DNA of 61,777 nt, from assembly GCF_900116445.1 (NCBI RefSeq), contig NZ_FPBH01000047.1, positions 1-61,777 on the forward strand. The letters are read 5' to 3'. Of the stretch, positions 24,863-33,586 are shown piece after piece. Within the stretch, counting starts at the first letter, position 1; every line of letters starts with the position of its first letter. Below the pieces are notes generated by a model. That model ran no database searches, was not told the DNA's origin, and was given only the letters and a program-made list of their open reading frames with translations. Position numbers and translations under genes: made by a program. This DNA comes from Paraburkholderia aspalathi (GTDB lineage: Bacteria; Pseudomonadota; Gammaproteobacteria; Burkholderiales; Burkholderiaceae).

Positions 24863-27800
24863 ATGACTCCTTTTTTATCGAAGCGGCTGCTGATCAATCT
24901 GGCGGTCGTCGCCGCGGCGGTCGGCGCGAACGCGTTCGTCGCCTATACGCAGATTTGCGGCCAGCGCGACGCCGACGCGCGCATGCTGCGTTCGACGAAC
25001 GTGCGTCAGAATCTCGACGCATACCATACGGCGCTCGACGGCGGGCTGGCCGCGCTCGGCCGTTTCGAAGCAACGGGTGAGGCCGCGCCTGTCAACGAGG
25101 CAGCCGCCATGGCGGCTTCGCTGGCCGGTCTGGAGCGCGAGTTGCGCAACGAGCTCGCCGGCGAACCGGCCATGCTCGACACGCTCGCAAGGCTGAGCGT
25201 GGACAGCCGCGCGCTGCAACACGATATCGATGACGCGCTCCTGAAGAGCGCCAGCGCCACGCCGGATGAGTCGCGCGCGTGGGCGGCCTCGGCCTATACG
25301 CATCTCGGGCTGGGTCTCGGTCGTGTGGAAGACGCTCTGGCGGCGTTGCGCAAACAGGAGAACGAGGCGCTGCAGGTGTCGCTCGCGAGTTCCGCGAACG
25401 AAACCCAGCGCGCCATGTTTCTGCTGATCGTGACGATGCTGGCAGGCAGCGCGCTTCTGATTTTCACGTTCGGCGCCCGCGAAAGCAGCGCGCGCGAGAA
25501 ACTGCGCACGGTGCGCGCGCTCGGCCGCAACGATGAGCGCTTCCGCGGCCTGTTCGACGACCATCCGGTGCCGATGTACATTTTCGATCGCGAGACCTTG
25601 CGCTTTCTTGCCGTCAACGCGGCGGCGATTCAGCAATACGGTTACTCGGAAAGCGAATTTCTCGGCATGACGATTCGCGCGATCCGGCCGAATGGCGAAA
25701 TCTCGCGCCTCGAATCGCACATGCAGCGCAGCGACACCGCTCAACACGGCCGCACGATGGCGGGTGTCTGGCATCACCGGCGCAAGGACGGCTCGATGAT
25801 CAGCGCCGACATTTCGTATCACGCGCTCAACTTCATGGGCCGCGCCGCTTTCTTCGTGCTGGCCGACGACGTCACCGAGCAGATCAACACCGAAGCCGAA
25901 GCGCAGCGTTCGAACCAGATGCTCGAAACGGTGATGGACAACATCCCGCAGCGCATTTTCTGGAAGGATCACGAGTCGCGCTATCTCGGCTGCAATATGG
26001 CGTTCGCGCGCGATGCGGGGCTTTCTTACCCCGAGCAGGTGGTGGGCAAGAGCGACAGCGACATGCCGTGGCGCGCCTTCGCCGACCTGCTGAACGAGCA
26101 CGACAAGGAGGTGGTGACCACCGGCGTGCCGAAGATGAGTTTCGAGGTCGACCTGGTGATCGACGGTGTGCACCGCACCACGGTCACGAGCAAGCTGCCG
26201 TTCACCGACGGCGACGGCCGCGTGATCGGCGTGCTCGGTTCGTATACGGACATCACCGAGCGCAAGCGCGCCGATCTGGCGTTGCGTCTGCAAAGCCGCG
26301 CGCTCGATGCGAGCGTCAACGCGATTCTGATTACCGCGCCGTCGCCGGCGGGCAATCTGATCGAATATGTGAACCCCGCGTTCATGCGGATCACCGGCTA
26401 CGATCCCGCCGAAGTGATCGGTCACGATTGCCGCGTGCTGCAGCGCGACGACCGCGACCAGGAAGGCGTCGCCTTGATCCGCCAGGCGCTCGCCGCGAAT
26501 CGCGAGGTGAGCGCCGTGGTGCGCAACTATCGCAAGGACGGCGCGCTGTTCTGGAATCAGCTGTTCATTGCGCCCGTGCCGAACGCAGAGGGCGTGATCA
26601 CGCACCACATCGGCGTGATCAATGATGTGACGGATCTGATCCGCTATCAGGAACAGCTCGAGTATCAGGCCAACTACGACAGTCTCACGCGCCTGCCGAA
26701 CCGCAACCTGCTGCGCGATCGTCTACAGCACGCGTTGATCGTGGCGCAGCGGCATCATAAGGGCGTCGCGGTCGTGTTCATCGATCTGGACGGTTTCAAG
26801 AACGTCAACGACAGCCTCGGCCATAGCGTCGGCGACCGCTTGCTGAGCGTGGTGGCCGAACGGCTCGCCCGTTGCACGCGGACCAGCGACACGGTCGCGC
26901 GGCACGGCGGCGACGAGTTCGTGATCGTGATGACCGATACCGTCGACGAGCAGTCGCTGATCGCGTGGATGGAGCGGGTGCGCGCGTCGATTTCCGAGCC
27001 GGTCTGGCTCGACGGCACAGAGTTGTATGTCGGTTGCAGCATGGGCGCGAGCCTCTTCCCGCAGGACGGCGAAGACGCGGAAACGCTGATGAAAAAGGCC
27101 GACCTCGCGATGTATCGCGCGAAGGACATGGGCCGCAATACCTTCCAGTTCTACCAGCCGGAGATGAATGCGAGCGCGGGTGCGCGCATGAATCTCGAAC
27201 GGCGTTTGCGGCGGGCTTTGCGTGACAATGAGTTCCTGCTGCACTACCAGCCGCAGGTGGATATCGTGAGCGGGCAGATCGTCGGCACGGAGGCGCTGGT
27301 GCGCTGGCGCGATCCGGAAGTCGGCTTGGTGCTGCCGTCGCTGTTCATTCCGGTCGCCGAAGAGAGCGGGCTGATCGGGCCGCTGTCGGAATGGGTCTTG
27401 CGCGAGGCGTGCCGCCAGAACAAGGCCTGGCAGGACGAAGGACTGCCGCCGGCGCGGGTGTCGGTGAATCTGTCGGCGCGCGTTTTTCAGCAGCGCGATA
27501 TCGCGAAGCTCGTCATGCAGGTGCTCGCCGAGACGGGGCTCGAACCGCAGTATCTCGAACTTGAGCTCACCGAAAGCACCATCATGCGCAATGCCGAGGA
27601 GGCGGTGTTGATGCTCAACGAGCTGCACGCGCTCGGCATCGGTCTTGCCATCGACGACTTCGGCACCGGCTATTCGAGTCTCAGCTATCTGAAGCGCTTC
27701 CCGGTGGACCGGTTGAAGATCGACCGCTCGTTCGTGTCGGATATCGGCGTGTCGGGCGACGATGAAACGATCACCTCCGCGATCATCGCGCTCGCGCATT

Positions 27801-27973
27801 CGCTGAAACTGCAGGTGATCGCTGAAGGCGTGGAGACATCGGCGCAACTCGACTTTCTGAAGGAGCGTGCCTGCGACGAGATGCAGGGCTTCTATTTCGC
27901 GAAGCCGATGTCGACGGACGCGATTTCGGCCTTGTTTCAGGGAGGAGTGGGGCGGGAAGCGGAGACGGTGTAG
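24863..27973 (+). CDS. Membrane-anchored PAS-PAS-LOV-like-GGDEF-EAL c-di-GMP enzyme
   Basis: 1036 residues. Two membrane segments (~10-30 and ~192-212) enclose a helical sensor region. Three PAS domains follow (~228-345, ~352-470, ~475-600). The GGDEF domain has intact GGDEF at 682-686 and an inhibitory I-site RTSD at 673-676. The EAL domain has EAL at 810-812 and the catalytic set: ELTES, DDFGTGYSSL, LKID and the EGVET glutamate. So both synthesis and hydrolysis of c-di-GMP look possible. The third PAS carries Cys523 in GHDCRVLQ, with N555 and N565 in NYRKDG/FWN, the layout of photoactive LOV domains, though the usual Gln is Ile586. The start ATG at 24863 has a weak RBS. A GST gene converges 30 bases downstream. 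Confidence 0.95.
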   Translation: MTPFLSKRLLINLAVVAAAVGANAFVAYTQICGQRDADARMLRSTNVRQNLDAYHTALDGGLAALGRFEATGEAAPVNEAAAMAASLAGLERELRNELAGEPAMLDTLARLSVDSRALQHDIDDALLKSASATPDESRAWAASAYTHLGLGLGRVEDALAALRKQENEALQVSLASSANETQRAMFLLIVTMLAGSALLIFTFGARESSAREKLRTVRALGRNDERFRGLFDDHPVPMYIFDRETLRFLAVNAAAIQQYGYSESEFLGMTIRAIRPNGEISRLESHMQRSDTAQHGRTMAGVWHHRRKDGSMISADISYHALNFMGRAAFFVLADDVTEQINTEAEAQRSNQMLETVMDNIPQRIFWKDHESRYLGCNMAFARDAGLSYPEQVVGKSDSDMPWRAFADLLNEHDKEVVTTGVPKMSFEVDLVIDGVHRTTVTSKLPFTDGDGRVIGVLGSYTDITERKRADLALRLQSRALDASVNAILITAPSPAGNLIEYVNPAFMRITGYDPAEVIGHDCRVLQRDDRDQEGVALIRQALAANREVSAVVRNYRKDGALFWNQLFIAPVPNAEGVITHHIGVINDVTDLIRYQEQLEYQANYDSLTRLPNRNLLRDRLQHALIVAQRHHKGVAVVFIDLDGFKNVNDSLGHSVGDRLLSVVAERLARCTRTSDTVARHGGDEFVIVMTDTVDEQSLIAWMERVRASISEPVWLDGTELYVGCSMGASLFPQDGEDAETLMKKADLAMYRAKDMGRNTFQFYQPEMNASAGARMNLERRLRRALRDNEFLLHYQPQVDIVSGQIVGTEALVRWRDPEVGLVLPSLFIPVAEESGLIGPLSEWVLREACRQNKAWQDEGLPPARVSVNLSARVFQQRDIAKLVMQVLAETGLEPQYLELELTESTIMRNAEEAVLMLNELHALGIGLAIDDFGTGYSSLSYLKRFPVDRLKIDRSFVSDIGVSGDDETITSAIIALAHSLKLQVIAEGVETSAQLDFLKERACDEMQGFYFAKPMSTDAISALFQGGVGREAETV

Positions 27974-28003
27974 TTCGGCGTCCCGCTCCCCGCCGCGTGT
28001 GCC

Positions 28004-28618
28004 TCAGGCGGCCGGCGTATCGAGGAACACCGGCAGTTGTTCGGCTACCTCGGAAAACGCCTGCAAGTGGGGATACGCCGCTTTGGTGACGATCTCCGAA
28101 ATGTACATTTGCGTGAAATTCCAAGCGACGGCCACCGCCACGTCCGCCGCACCAAAATGGTTCGGTTCGACCGGCAACGGGGCCGACGCGAGTTCCTCTT
28201 CGAGTTCGCGGTACGCGGCGTGCAATTGCTCGGTCACGCGATCGACCCACGGCTCGTGCTGTTTGCCCGCCGGGCGCAGATTGCGTTCGTAGACGATTTG
28301 CACAGTCTTTTCACTGGCGGCCAGCGCGAGGCCGGTAAGGCGCGCGGCGCGCAGGCAGTGCTCCGGCTGTGACGGGAAGATCCGCTGATCCGGCGCGGCG
28401 AGCGTGGCGAGATACTGCAGGATCACCGTCGAGTCCATCACGCTCTGGCCGTTGTCGAGGATCAGCGTCGGCGCTTTCACAACCGGGTTGATCTTCGCGA
28501 ACGCCTCATACGTGCTGAACACGGAAATCGACTGGTGCTCGAAGTCGAGTTTCAGCAACTTCATGCAGATAGCGACGCGGCGCACGTAGGGCGAATCCAG
28601 CATTCCGATCAGTTTCAT
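28004..28618 (-). CDS. Glutathione S-transferase family protein
   Basis: 204 residues. Thioredoxin-like N-terminal domain starts MKLIGMLDSPYVRRVAI, with the PTLILDNGQSVMDSTVILQY segment holding the Ser/Asp glutathione-binding pair (V-M-D-S), then an all-helical C-terminal domain. It is soluble. It is transcribed divergently from a LysR-type regulator across 160 bases, so it is a likely target of that regulator. Confidence 0.92.
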   Translation of the reverse strand: MKLIGMLDSPYVRRVAICMKLLKLDFEHQSISVFSTYEAFAKINPVVKAPTLILDNGQSVMDSTVILQYLATLAAPDQRIFPSQPEHCLRAARLTGLALAASEKTVQIVYERNLRPAGKQHEPWVDRVTEQLHAAYRELEEELASAPLPVEPNHFGAADVAVAVAWNFTQMYISEIVTKAAYPHLQAFSEVAEQLPVFLDTPAA

Positions 28619-28695
28619 CTTATTTCCGTTAGAAGATCTATAAGGTTAGCCTGAGCGGGCGAAGAGGCGGCTGTTCGCTTGCCAGACGGAGCTTG

Positions 28696-28705
28696 TGATG
28701 CATCA
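28696..28705. promoter_or_regulatory. Palindrome in the GST/LysR divergent region
   Basis: TGATGCATCA, a perfect 10-bp palindrome in the middle of the 160-base divergent region. LysR-type regulators usually bind imperfect palindromes of T-N11-A form near such positions, so this is a weak candidate. Confidence 0.3.
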
Positions 28706-28778
28706 GACCAATAGATTAAAGCGCTCGGCGAGGCAAAAAAAGCGACATTAATCGACGGTTTACGTCAGAATTTCTTAC

Positions 28779-29684
28779 ATGAAGCCGATCCCACCCCTCA
28801 CTGCTTTGCGCTGCTTCGAAGCCGTCGCCCGCCTGGGCGGTGTGACCCAGGCCGCGCGCGAATTACATGTCACGCACTCCGCGGTGAGCCAGCAGATCAA
28901 GGTGCTGGAAGATTCGATGGGCGTCGCGCTGTTCGTACGCGAAGCGCGTGGCCTGCGGCCCACCGAGGAAGGCCGGCTCTACGCGCTGGAAATACGCTCG
29001 GCGTTGCGCGACATTACGCGGGCGACGCGCCGAGCGCAGGCGCGGCCCCACGAAAGCGAATTGATCATCGCGACCGTGCCGTCGTTTGCGCAGCATTGGC
29101 TCGTGCCGCGTCTCGCGAGTTTCCGCGAGATGCACCCGTACTACCGGGTCCGTCTGCTGACGAGTCTGCAGGTCGAGGATTTGCGCCAGGGTGTGAGCGA
29201 CATTGGCATTCGCATGGGCCAAGGGCATTGGCCCGATGTCGCGCAGCAGAAACTGTTCGACGACGAAGTGCTGGTAGTCGCGGCGCCACACTTCACGCTC
29301 GCGCCGGGGGGGCGCCTCCCCGTTACAGCCGAGGACGTGATCGCGTGTCCGTTGATCTCCAGCCCCAACACGCCGTGGGCCGAATGGTGCCAGGCGGCGC
29401 AGGTGGCGGAGCCGGCCGCCGAGGCGGTCGTGCTGTCTGCAAACGATTCGAACATCGTGCTGGGCGCGGTCTTGCTGGGGCAGGGCATTGCGCTCGAACG
29501 GCGCAGTCTGGTCGCGCATGCGCTGGCCCGCGGTGATCTGGTGCAGATCACCGATATCCGCGTGCCGTACCGGTATCCGTACTGGCTGGTGTGGCAGCAA
29601 CGCGAGACGCTGAACGCGAAGCAGGCGCATTTTGCGCAGTGGATCGAAGCGCAGGTCGACGGCTATTTGCGTAGCGGCGGGTGA
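28779..29684 (+). CDS. LysR-type transcriptional regulator, GcvA-like
   Basis: 301 residues. The HTH lies at ~6-65 (LTALRCFEAVARLGGVTQAA and the following HSAVSQQIKVLED), and the PBP2-type effector domain at ~90-300, with the GIRMG and GHWPD features of the GcvA/AmpR-like group. It is encoded divergently from the glutathione S-transferase gene, a common LysR-plus-target layout. Effector unknown. Confidence 0.93.
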   Translation: MKPIPPLTALRCFEAVARLGGVTQAARELHVTHSAVSQQIKVLEDSMGVALFVREARGLRPTEEGRLYALEIRSALRDITRATRRAQARPHESELIIATVPSFAQHWLVPRLASFREMHPYYRVRLLTSLQVEDLRQGVSDIGIRMGQGHWPDVAQQKLFDDEVLVVAAPHFTLAPGGRLPVTAEDVIACPLISSPNTPWAEWCQAAQVAEPAAEAVVLSANDSNIVLGAVLLGQGIALERRSLVAHALARGDLVQITDIRVPYRYPYWLVWQQRETLNAKQAHFAQWIEAQVDGYLRSGG

Positions 29685-29735
29685 GATTCCAGGACGATTG
29701 GCGCGCGCAGACTTTCGCTTACGGGGGGATTACCG

Positions 29736-29765
29736 GTTTGCGCGCGAGGGGCACTCGTATATATT
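29736..29765 (+). promoter_or_regulatory. Candidate promoter of the DUF4148 gene
   Basis: TTGCGC (29736-29741), an 18-base spacer, then TATATT (29760-29765). It lies 135 bases before the gene, in a 215-base gap with no other gene. The TATATA overlap makes the -10 register uncertain. Confidence 0.35.
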
Positions 29766-29899
29766 TGGGATTCCCATCTCTGACTTCGCTGGGAACCACG
29801 AAGCATCGATTCACGTGGCGTTGCGCCCGCTTTTCGCTGCTCGCACTTGGTCACGGGCGTTTCGCCGTCGAATATTTGCCAATCCGACTGGAGAGAGAA

Positions 29900-30229
29900 A
29901 TGACGTCTTCACCTGCAAAGAAATGGGCTGTGTTGTTGACATCGGTTGTACTGAGTGTGGCTTCGGTTGCACCGGTGTTCGCGCAAACCGCCGGTAGTGC
30001 GCCGGCGGGTGATGAAGCCGCTGCCGCCGCGCCGTCGGCCGCCGCATCGAAGGCCGCTGCCAAGGCGCAACGTAAGGCCGCTCGCAAGCAGGCGCGGGCG
30101 AAGAAGAACGCCGAGTTGAAGCAACTGGAAAGCAACGGGTACAACCCGTCGCGCAACGATCCGAACTATCCGACGGATCTGCAGAACGCGCAGAAGAAGG
30201 CGGCAGCGGGCGCGGCGGCGAGCCAGTAA
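29900..30229 (+). CDS. DUF4148-like small periplasmic protein
   Basis: 109 residues. A signal peptide is evident: a basic start, then hydrophobic VLLTSVVLSVASVAPVFAQ, with cleavage after AQ/AFAQ. The mature part is Ala-rich and basic, with the ending LESNGYNPSRNDPNYPTDLQ that marks the DUF4148 group, short secreted proteins abundant in Burkholderiaceae. Function unknown; many are stress- or host-induced. RBS GGAGAGAGAA is excellent. A terminator follows at 30311. Confidence 0.85.
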   Translation: MTSSPAKKWAVLLTSVVLSVASVAPVFAQTAGSAPAGDEAAAAAPSAAASKAAAKAQRKAARKQARAKKNAELKQLESNGYNPSRNDPNYPTDLQNAQKKAAAGAAASQ

Positions 30230-30310
30230 GCGGCTGCGGGCCGGATGAAGGTTGCCGGCTCTGTTGTGCTTGCGCTGGGGATCCCGGCAAAGTACGACGT
30301 ATGAAACCAA

Positions 30311-30336
30311 ACGAGGCGCCCAGGCGCCTCGTTTTT
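30311..30336 (+). terminator. Rho-independent terminator of the DUF4148 gene
   Basis: ACGAGGCGCC (30311-30320) / GGCGCCTCGT (30323-30332) followed by TTTT and C. It lies between converging genes; the opposite strand has a shorter T-run, so it may help end yciA transcription too. Confidence 0.8.
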
Positions 30337-30353
30337 CGTTCAAATTCCGCCGC

Positions 30354-30749
30354 TCAATCGAGCACCGGCAGCGCGCGCGGGCGCCGGTCACTGTCGGTTG
30401 CGACATAGGTCAGGGTTGCCTCGGTGACCTTCACGAGCTCTTCGGTCAGGCTCATGCGCTGCGCGTAAACCTCGACCGCCACCGTCACCGACGTGGTGCC
30501 CGTCTTGACGATATCCGCGTAGAAGCTCAGCAGATCGCCGACGAACACCGGCTGCTTGAAGACGAACGAATTGACCGCGATGGTCGCCACCCGCCCATTG
30601 GCGCGGCGGCTTGCCGGAATCGAGCCGGCAATGTCCACTTGCGCCATGATCCAGCCGCCGAACACGTCGCCGTGGACGTTCGCGTCCGACGGTTGCGGCA
30701 TGACGCGCAAGGCGCAAGGCTTTTGCGGAAGTTGAAGAATATCGGTCAT
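30354..30749 (-). CDS. yciA: Acyl-CoA thioesterase YciA
   Basis: 131 residues, hotdog fold. The motif NVHGDVFGGWIMAQVDIAGS holds the catalytic Asp of the YciA/ACOT group, and VAVEVYAQR follows in the expected place. It hydrolyses short- to long-chain acyl-CoA in the cytoplasm. Length matches family. It is transcribed away from the ABC exporter gene across a 170-base gap. Confidence 0.93.
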   Translation of the reverse strand: MTDILQLPQKPCALRVMPQPSDANVHGDVFGGWIMAQVDIAGSIPASRRANGRVATIAVNSFVFKQPVFVGDLLSFYADIVKTGTTSVTVAVEVYAQRMSLTEELVKVTEATLTYVATDSDRRPRALPVLD

Positions 30750-30919
30750 GGGGATGAAAAGCGGCGCCAGCCAGCTTCTGCGACAATAGAAAGATCAGGA
30801 ATTGTACGGGAAAGCGCCCAGCCGGGTCGCGCGACATAAAGCAGGATGCCACCTTGGCACGCTGCCGGTCGGCGCTCCTGCGAGCCTCCGTCGCTTCCAC
30901 ACTCTCCCCAGCCGATCCC

Positions 30920-32809
30920 ATGCGCCGTACGCCCTCGTCCGAACCATCCCCGATCTCGACCCAGCCGCGCAACGACTGGCAAACGATCCTGTCGCTGCTG
31001 CCCTACCTCGCCACCTATAAATGGCGCGTCGGCTTCGCACTGAGCTGTCTGATCGGCGCGAAGGTCGCCAATCTCGGGGTGCCGATCGTGATGAAACGGA
31101 TCGTCGACAGCCTCGCGTCGGTGCAGCATCTCACCGCGCTCGGCCGCGCGCACGATTCGCCGGCCATCGTGCTGCTGGGCGGCGTCGGTTTGCTGGTGGT
31201 CGCCTATGCGGTGGTGCGGCTGTCCACGTCGCTCTTTACCGAACTGCGCGAAATCCTGTTTTCGAAGGTGACCGAAAGCGCGGTGCGGCAACTCGCGCTG
31301 AAAGTGTTCCGCCATCTGCATGCACTGTCTTTGCGGTTCCACCTCGATCGGCAGACGGGCGGCATGTCGCGCGATATCGAACGCGGCACACGCGGCATCA
31401 CTCAACTGATTTCGTATTCGCTGTACAGCATCTTGCCGACCCTGGTCGAAGTCGGCCTCGTGCTGGGTTTTTTCGTCGTCAAATACGAGGCGTATTACGC
31501 GATCGTCACGTTCATTGCGCTTGCCGTGTACATCACGTTCACTGTGAAAGTCACCGAGTGGCGCACGCATTTTCGCCGCACGATGAACGACCTGGATTCA
31601 AAGGCGAATTCGCGCGCGATCGATTCGCTGCTCAACTACGAGACAGTGAAGTACTTCGGCAACGAAGAGTGGGAAGCGCACCGTTACGACGAAAACCTCA
31701 AGCGCTATCGCACGGCCGCGATTAAATCGCAGCGCTCGCTGTCGGCGCTGAACTTCGGGCAGCAGGCGATTATCGGCACGGGGCTCGTGTTCATTCTGTG
31801 GCGCGCGACCGAAGGCGTGATGGCCGGGCGCCTCACGCTCGGCGATCTGGTGTTGATCAACACCTTCATGTTGCAGCTCTATATTCCGCTGAATTTTCTC
31901 GGCGTCGTGTATCGGGAGCTGAAGCAAAGCCTCACCGACATGGACCGCATGTTCACGTTGCTTGGCGCGGCCCAGGAGGTGCCCGATGTGCCGGACGCGC
32001 CCGAGTTGCGGGTGAGCGGTGCGCAGGTGCGCTTCGAGCATGTGAACTTCTCGTATGAGCCGGCGCGGCAGATTCTGCACGACGTCAGCTTCGCGATTCC
32101 GGCGGGCGCCACCACGGCGGTGGTGGGCCATAGCGGTTCGGGCAAATCGACACTCGCGCGGCTGATGTTCCGCTTCTACGATCTGGACCGGGCGACGGGC
32201 GGCGCGATCACCATCGACGGTCAGGATATTCGTGACGTCACACAGGATTCGCTGCGTGCTTCGATCGGCATCGTGCCGCAGGATACGGTGCTGTTCAACG
32301 ATTCGATCTACTACAACATTGCTTATGGCCGCCCATCGGCCACGCGCGAGGAAGTGATCGCGGCGGCGCGTGCGGCGCATATTCACGACTTCATCGAAGG
32401 GCTGCCGAAGGGGTACGAGACGCCCGTCGGCGAGCGTGGCCTGAAGTTGTCCGGTGGAGAAAAGCAGCGTGTCGCGATTGCGCGGACCATCCTCAAGAAT
32501 CCGCCGATCCTGCTGTTCGACGAAGCGACGTCGGCGCTCGATTCGCGCTCGGAGCGCGCGATCCAGCACGAGCTCGATCAGATCGCCCGCGAGCGTACGA
32601 CGCTGATCATCGCCCACCGGCTTTCGACAGTTGTGCACGCGCAGCAGATCATCGTGATGGACAAAGGACGGATCGTCGAGCGTGGGACGTACGCCGAGTT
32701 GCTGCAGGCGAACGGCTTGTTCGCGCAGATGTGGGCCTTGCAGCAGCAACGTGCCGCAGAGGCGCCGGAGTCGGCTGAAACGGTGGGTGCGGGGGATGGC
32801 GGGCGGTGA
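30920..32809 (+). CDS. ABC exporter of the Atm1 (heavy-metal/glutathione) type
   Basis: 629 residues from the ATG at 30920; an in-frame TTG at 30854 is possible but less likely. A six-helix ABC_membrane domain (~35-320) precedes the nucleotide-binding domain with Walker A GHSGSGKST from G403, signature LSGGEKQR and Walker B ILLFDEATSALD. The sequence NYETVKYFGNE and the VYRELKQSLTDMDRMF linker are signatures of Atm1/HMT1-like half-transporters, which export glutathione conjugates or Fe-S precursors. It functions as a homodimer. The spacer ahead contains no gene. Substrate is inferred. Confidence 0.93.
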   Translation: MRRTPSSEPSPISTQPRNDWQTILSLLPYLATYKWRVGFALSCLIGAKVANLGVPIVMKRIVDSLASVQHLTALGRAHDSPAIVLLGGVGLLVVAYAVVRLSTSLFTELREILFSKVTESAVRQLALKVFRHLHALSLRFHLDRQTGGMSRDIERGTRGITQLISYSLYSILPTLVEVGLVLGFFVVKYEAYYAIVTFIALAVYITFTVKVTEWRTHFRRTMNDLDSKANSRAIDSLLNYETVKYFGNEEWEAHRYDENLKRYRTAAIKSQRSLSALNFGQQAIIGTGLVFILWRATEGVMAGRLTLGDLVLINTFMLQLYIPLNFLGVVYRELKQSLTDMDRMFTLLGAAQEVPDVPDAPELRVSGAQVRFEHVNFSYEPARQILHDVSFAIPAGATTAVVGHSGSGKSTLARLMFRFYDLDRATGGAITIDGQDIRDVTQDSLRASIGIVPQDTVLFNDSIYYNIAYGRPSATREEVIAAARAAHIHDFIEGLPKGYETPVGERGLKLSGGEKQRVAIARTILKNPPILLFDEATSALDSRSERAIQHELDQIARERTTLIIAHRLSTVVHAQQIIVMDKGRIVERGTYAELLQANGLFAQMWALQQQRAAEAPESAETVGAGDGGR

Positions 32810-32869
32810 GTTTTGCGGCGGCGTTGGGCGGCGTGTTATCGCTTCCTGCCGCTCATCACCCTCGAGTAC

Positions 32870-33583
32870 TCAGCGTGCACTCACACGCTGATCTAAAGCC
32901 TGCAGTTGCGCCGGCGTACCGACATTTTCCCACAATCCTTCATACAACTCGCCGCTCGCGAGACCGTTTGCAATCGTCGCGCGATAGTAAGGCGTGAGCG
33001 CGCGCCGCGTGCCGCGCGGCAGATCGCGAAACATACGCGTGTCGTACAGACCGATATTGCCGAACGTAAAGCGCGGTTGCGCCTCGAGCGACAGCACGCC
33101 GTCGACCAGACCAAAGTCGCCGTTCGGATGAAACGCCGGGTTCGGCACCATCACAAGATGCATGCCGGGTTTGCGCAATGCCGCCAGCGTCTCAGCGCGA
33201 GCGTTCAGCGCGGCGTAATCGAAATCCGCGTACACGTCACCGCTTACCGCGACGAACACTTCGCTAGCGCCGTCATCTTCGAGCAGCGGCAACGCCTGAA
33301 CGATCCCGCCGGCCGTTTCCAAGGCTTCATGCTCGGCTGAATAGCGCAATTGCACCCCCCAGCGCGAACCGTCGCCGAGCGCGGCCTCGATCTGTTCGCC
33401 GAGCCACGCGTGATTGATCACAATGGTTTGAAAACCGGCGTGCGCGAGACGTTCGATCTGCCACACGATCAACGGCTTGCCACCCACTTCGAGCAAAGGC
33501 TTCGGGCATGTGTCGGTCAACGGACGCATGCGCTCGCCGCGCCCGGCGGCGAAGATCATCGCTTTCTTCAGAGACATCGTCAT
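32870..33583 (-). CDS. murU: N-acetylmuramate alpha-1-phosphate uridylyltransferase MurU
   Basis: 237 residues. Nucleotidyltransferase fold with the N-terminal FAAGRGERMRPLTDTCPKPL activation loop, VSGDVYADFD (metal-binding Asp) and FTFGNIGLY. MurU makes UDP-MurNAc from MurNAc-1-P in the peptidoglycan recycling bypass that avoids de novo synthesis and gives fosfomycin tolerance. Start ATG at 33583; a second ATG at 33577. It lies three bases after the amgK stop, so the two are a tight operon. The amgK-murU pair strongly supports the call over a generic nucleotidyltransferase. Confidence 0.92.
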   Translation of the reverse strand: MTMSLKKAMIFAAGRGERMRPLTDTCPKPLLEVGGKPLIVWQIERLAHAGFQTIVINHAWLGEQIEAALGDGSRWGVQLRYSAEHEALETAGGIVQALPLLEDDGASEVFVAVSGDVYADFDYAALNARAETLAALRKPGMHLVMVPNPAFHPNGDFGLVDGVLSLEAQPRFTFGNIGLYDTRMFRDLPRGTRRALTPYYRATIANGLASGELYEGLWENVGTPAQLQALDQRVSAR

Positions 33584-33586
33584 CGG

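Noticed and set aside
30854..30919. TTG start giving a 22-residue longer ABC exporter
   Set aside because: The extra residues are Arg/Ser-rich and unlike family N-termini; the ATG at 30920 is simpler.
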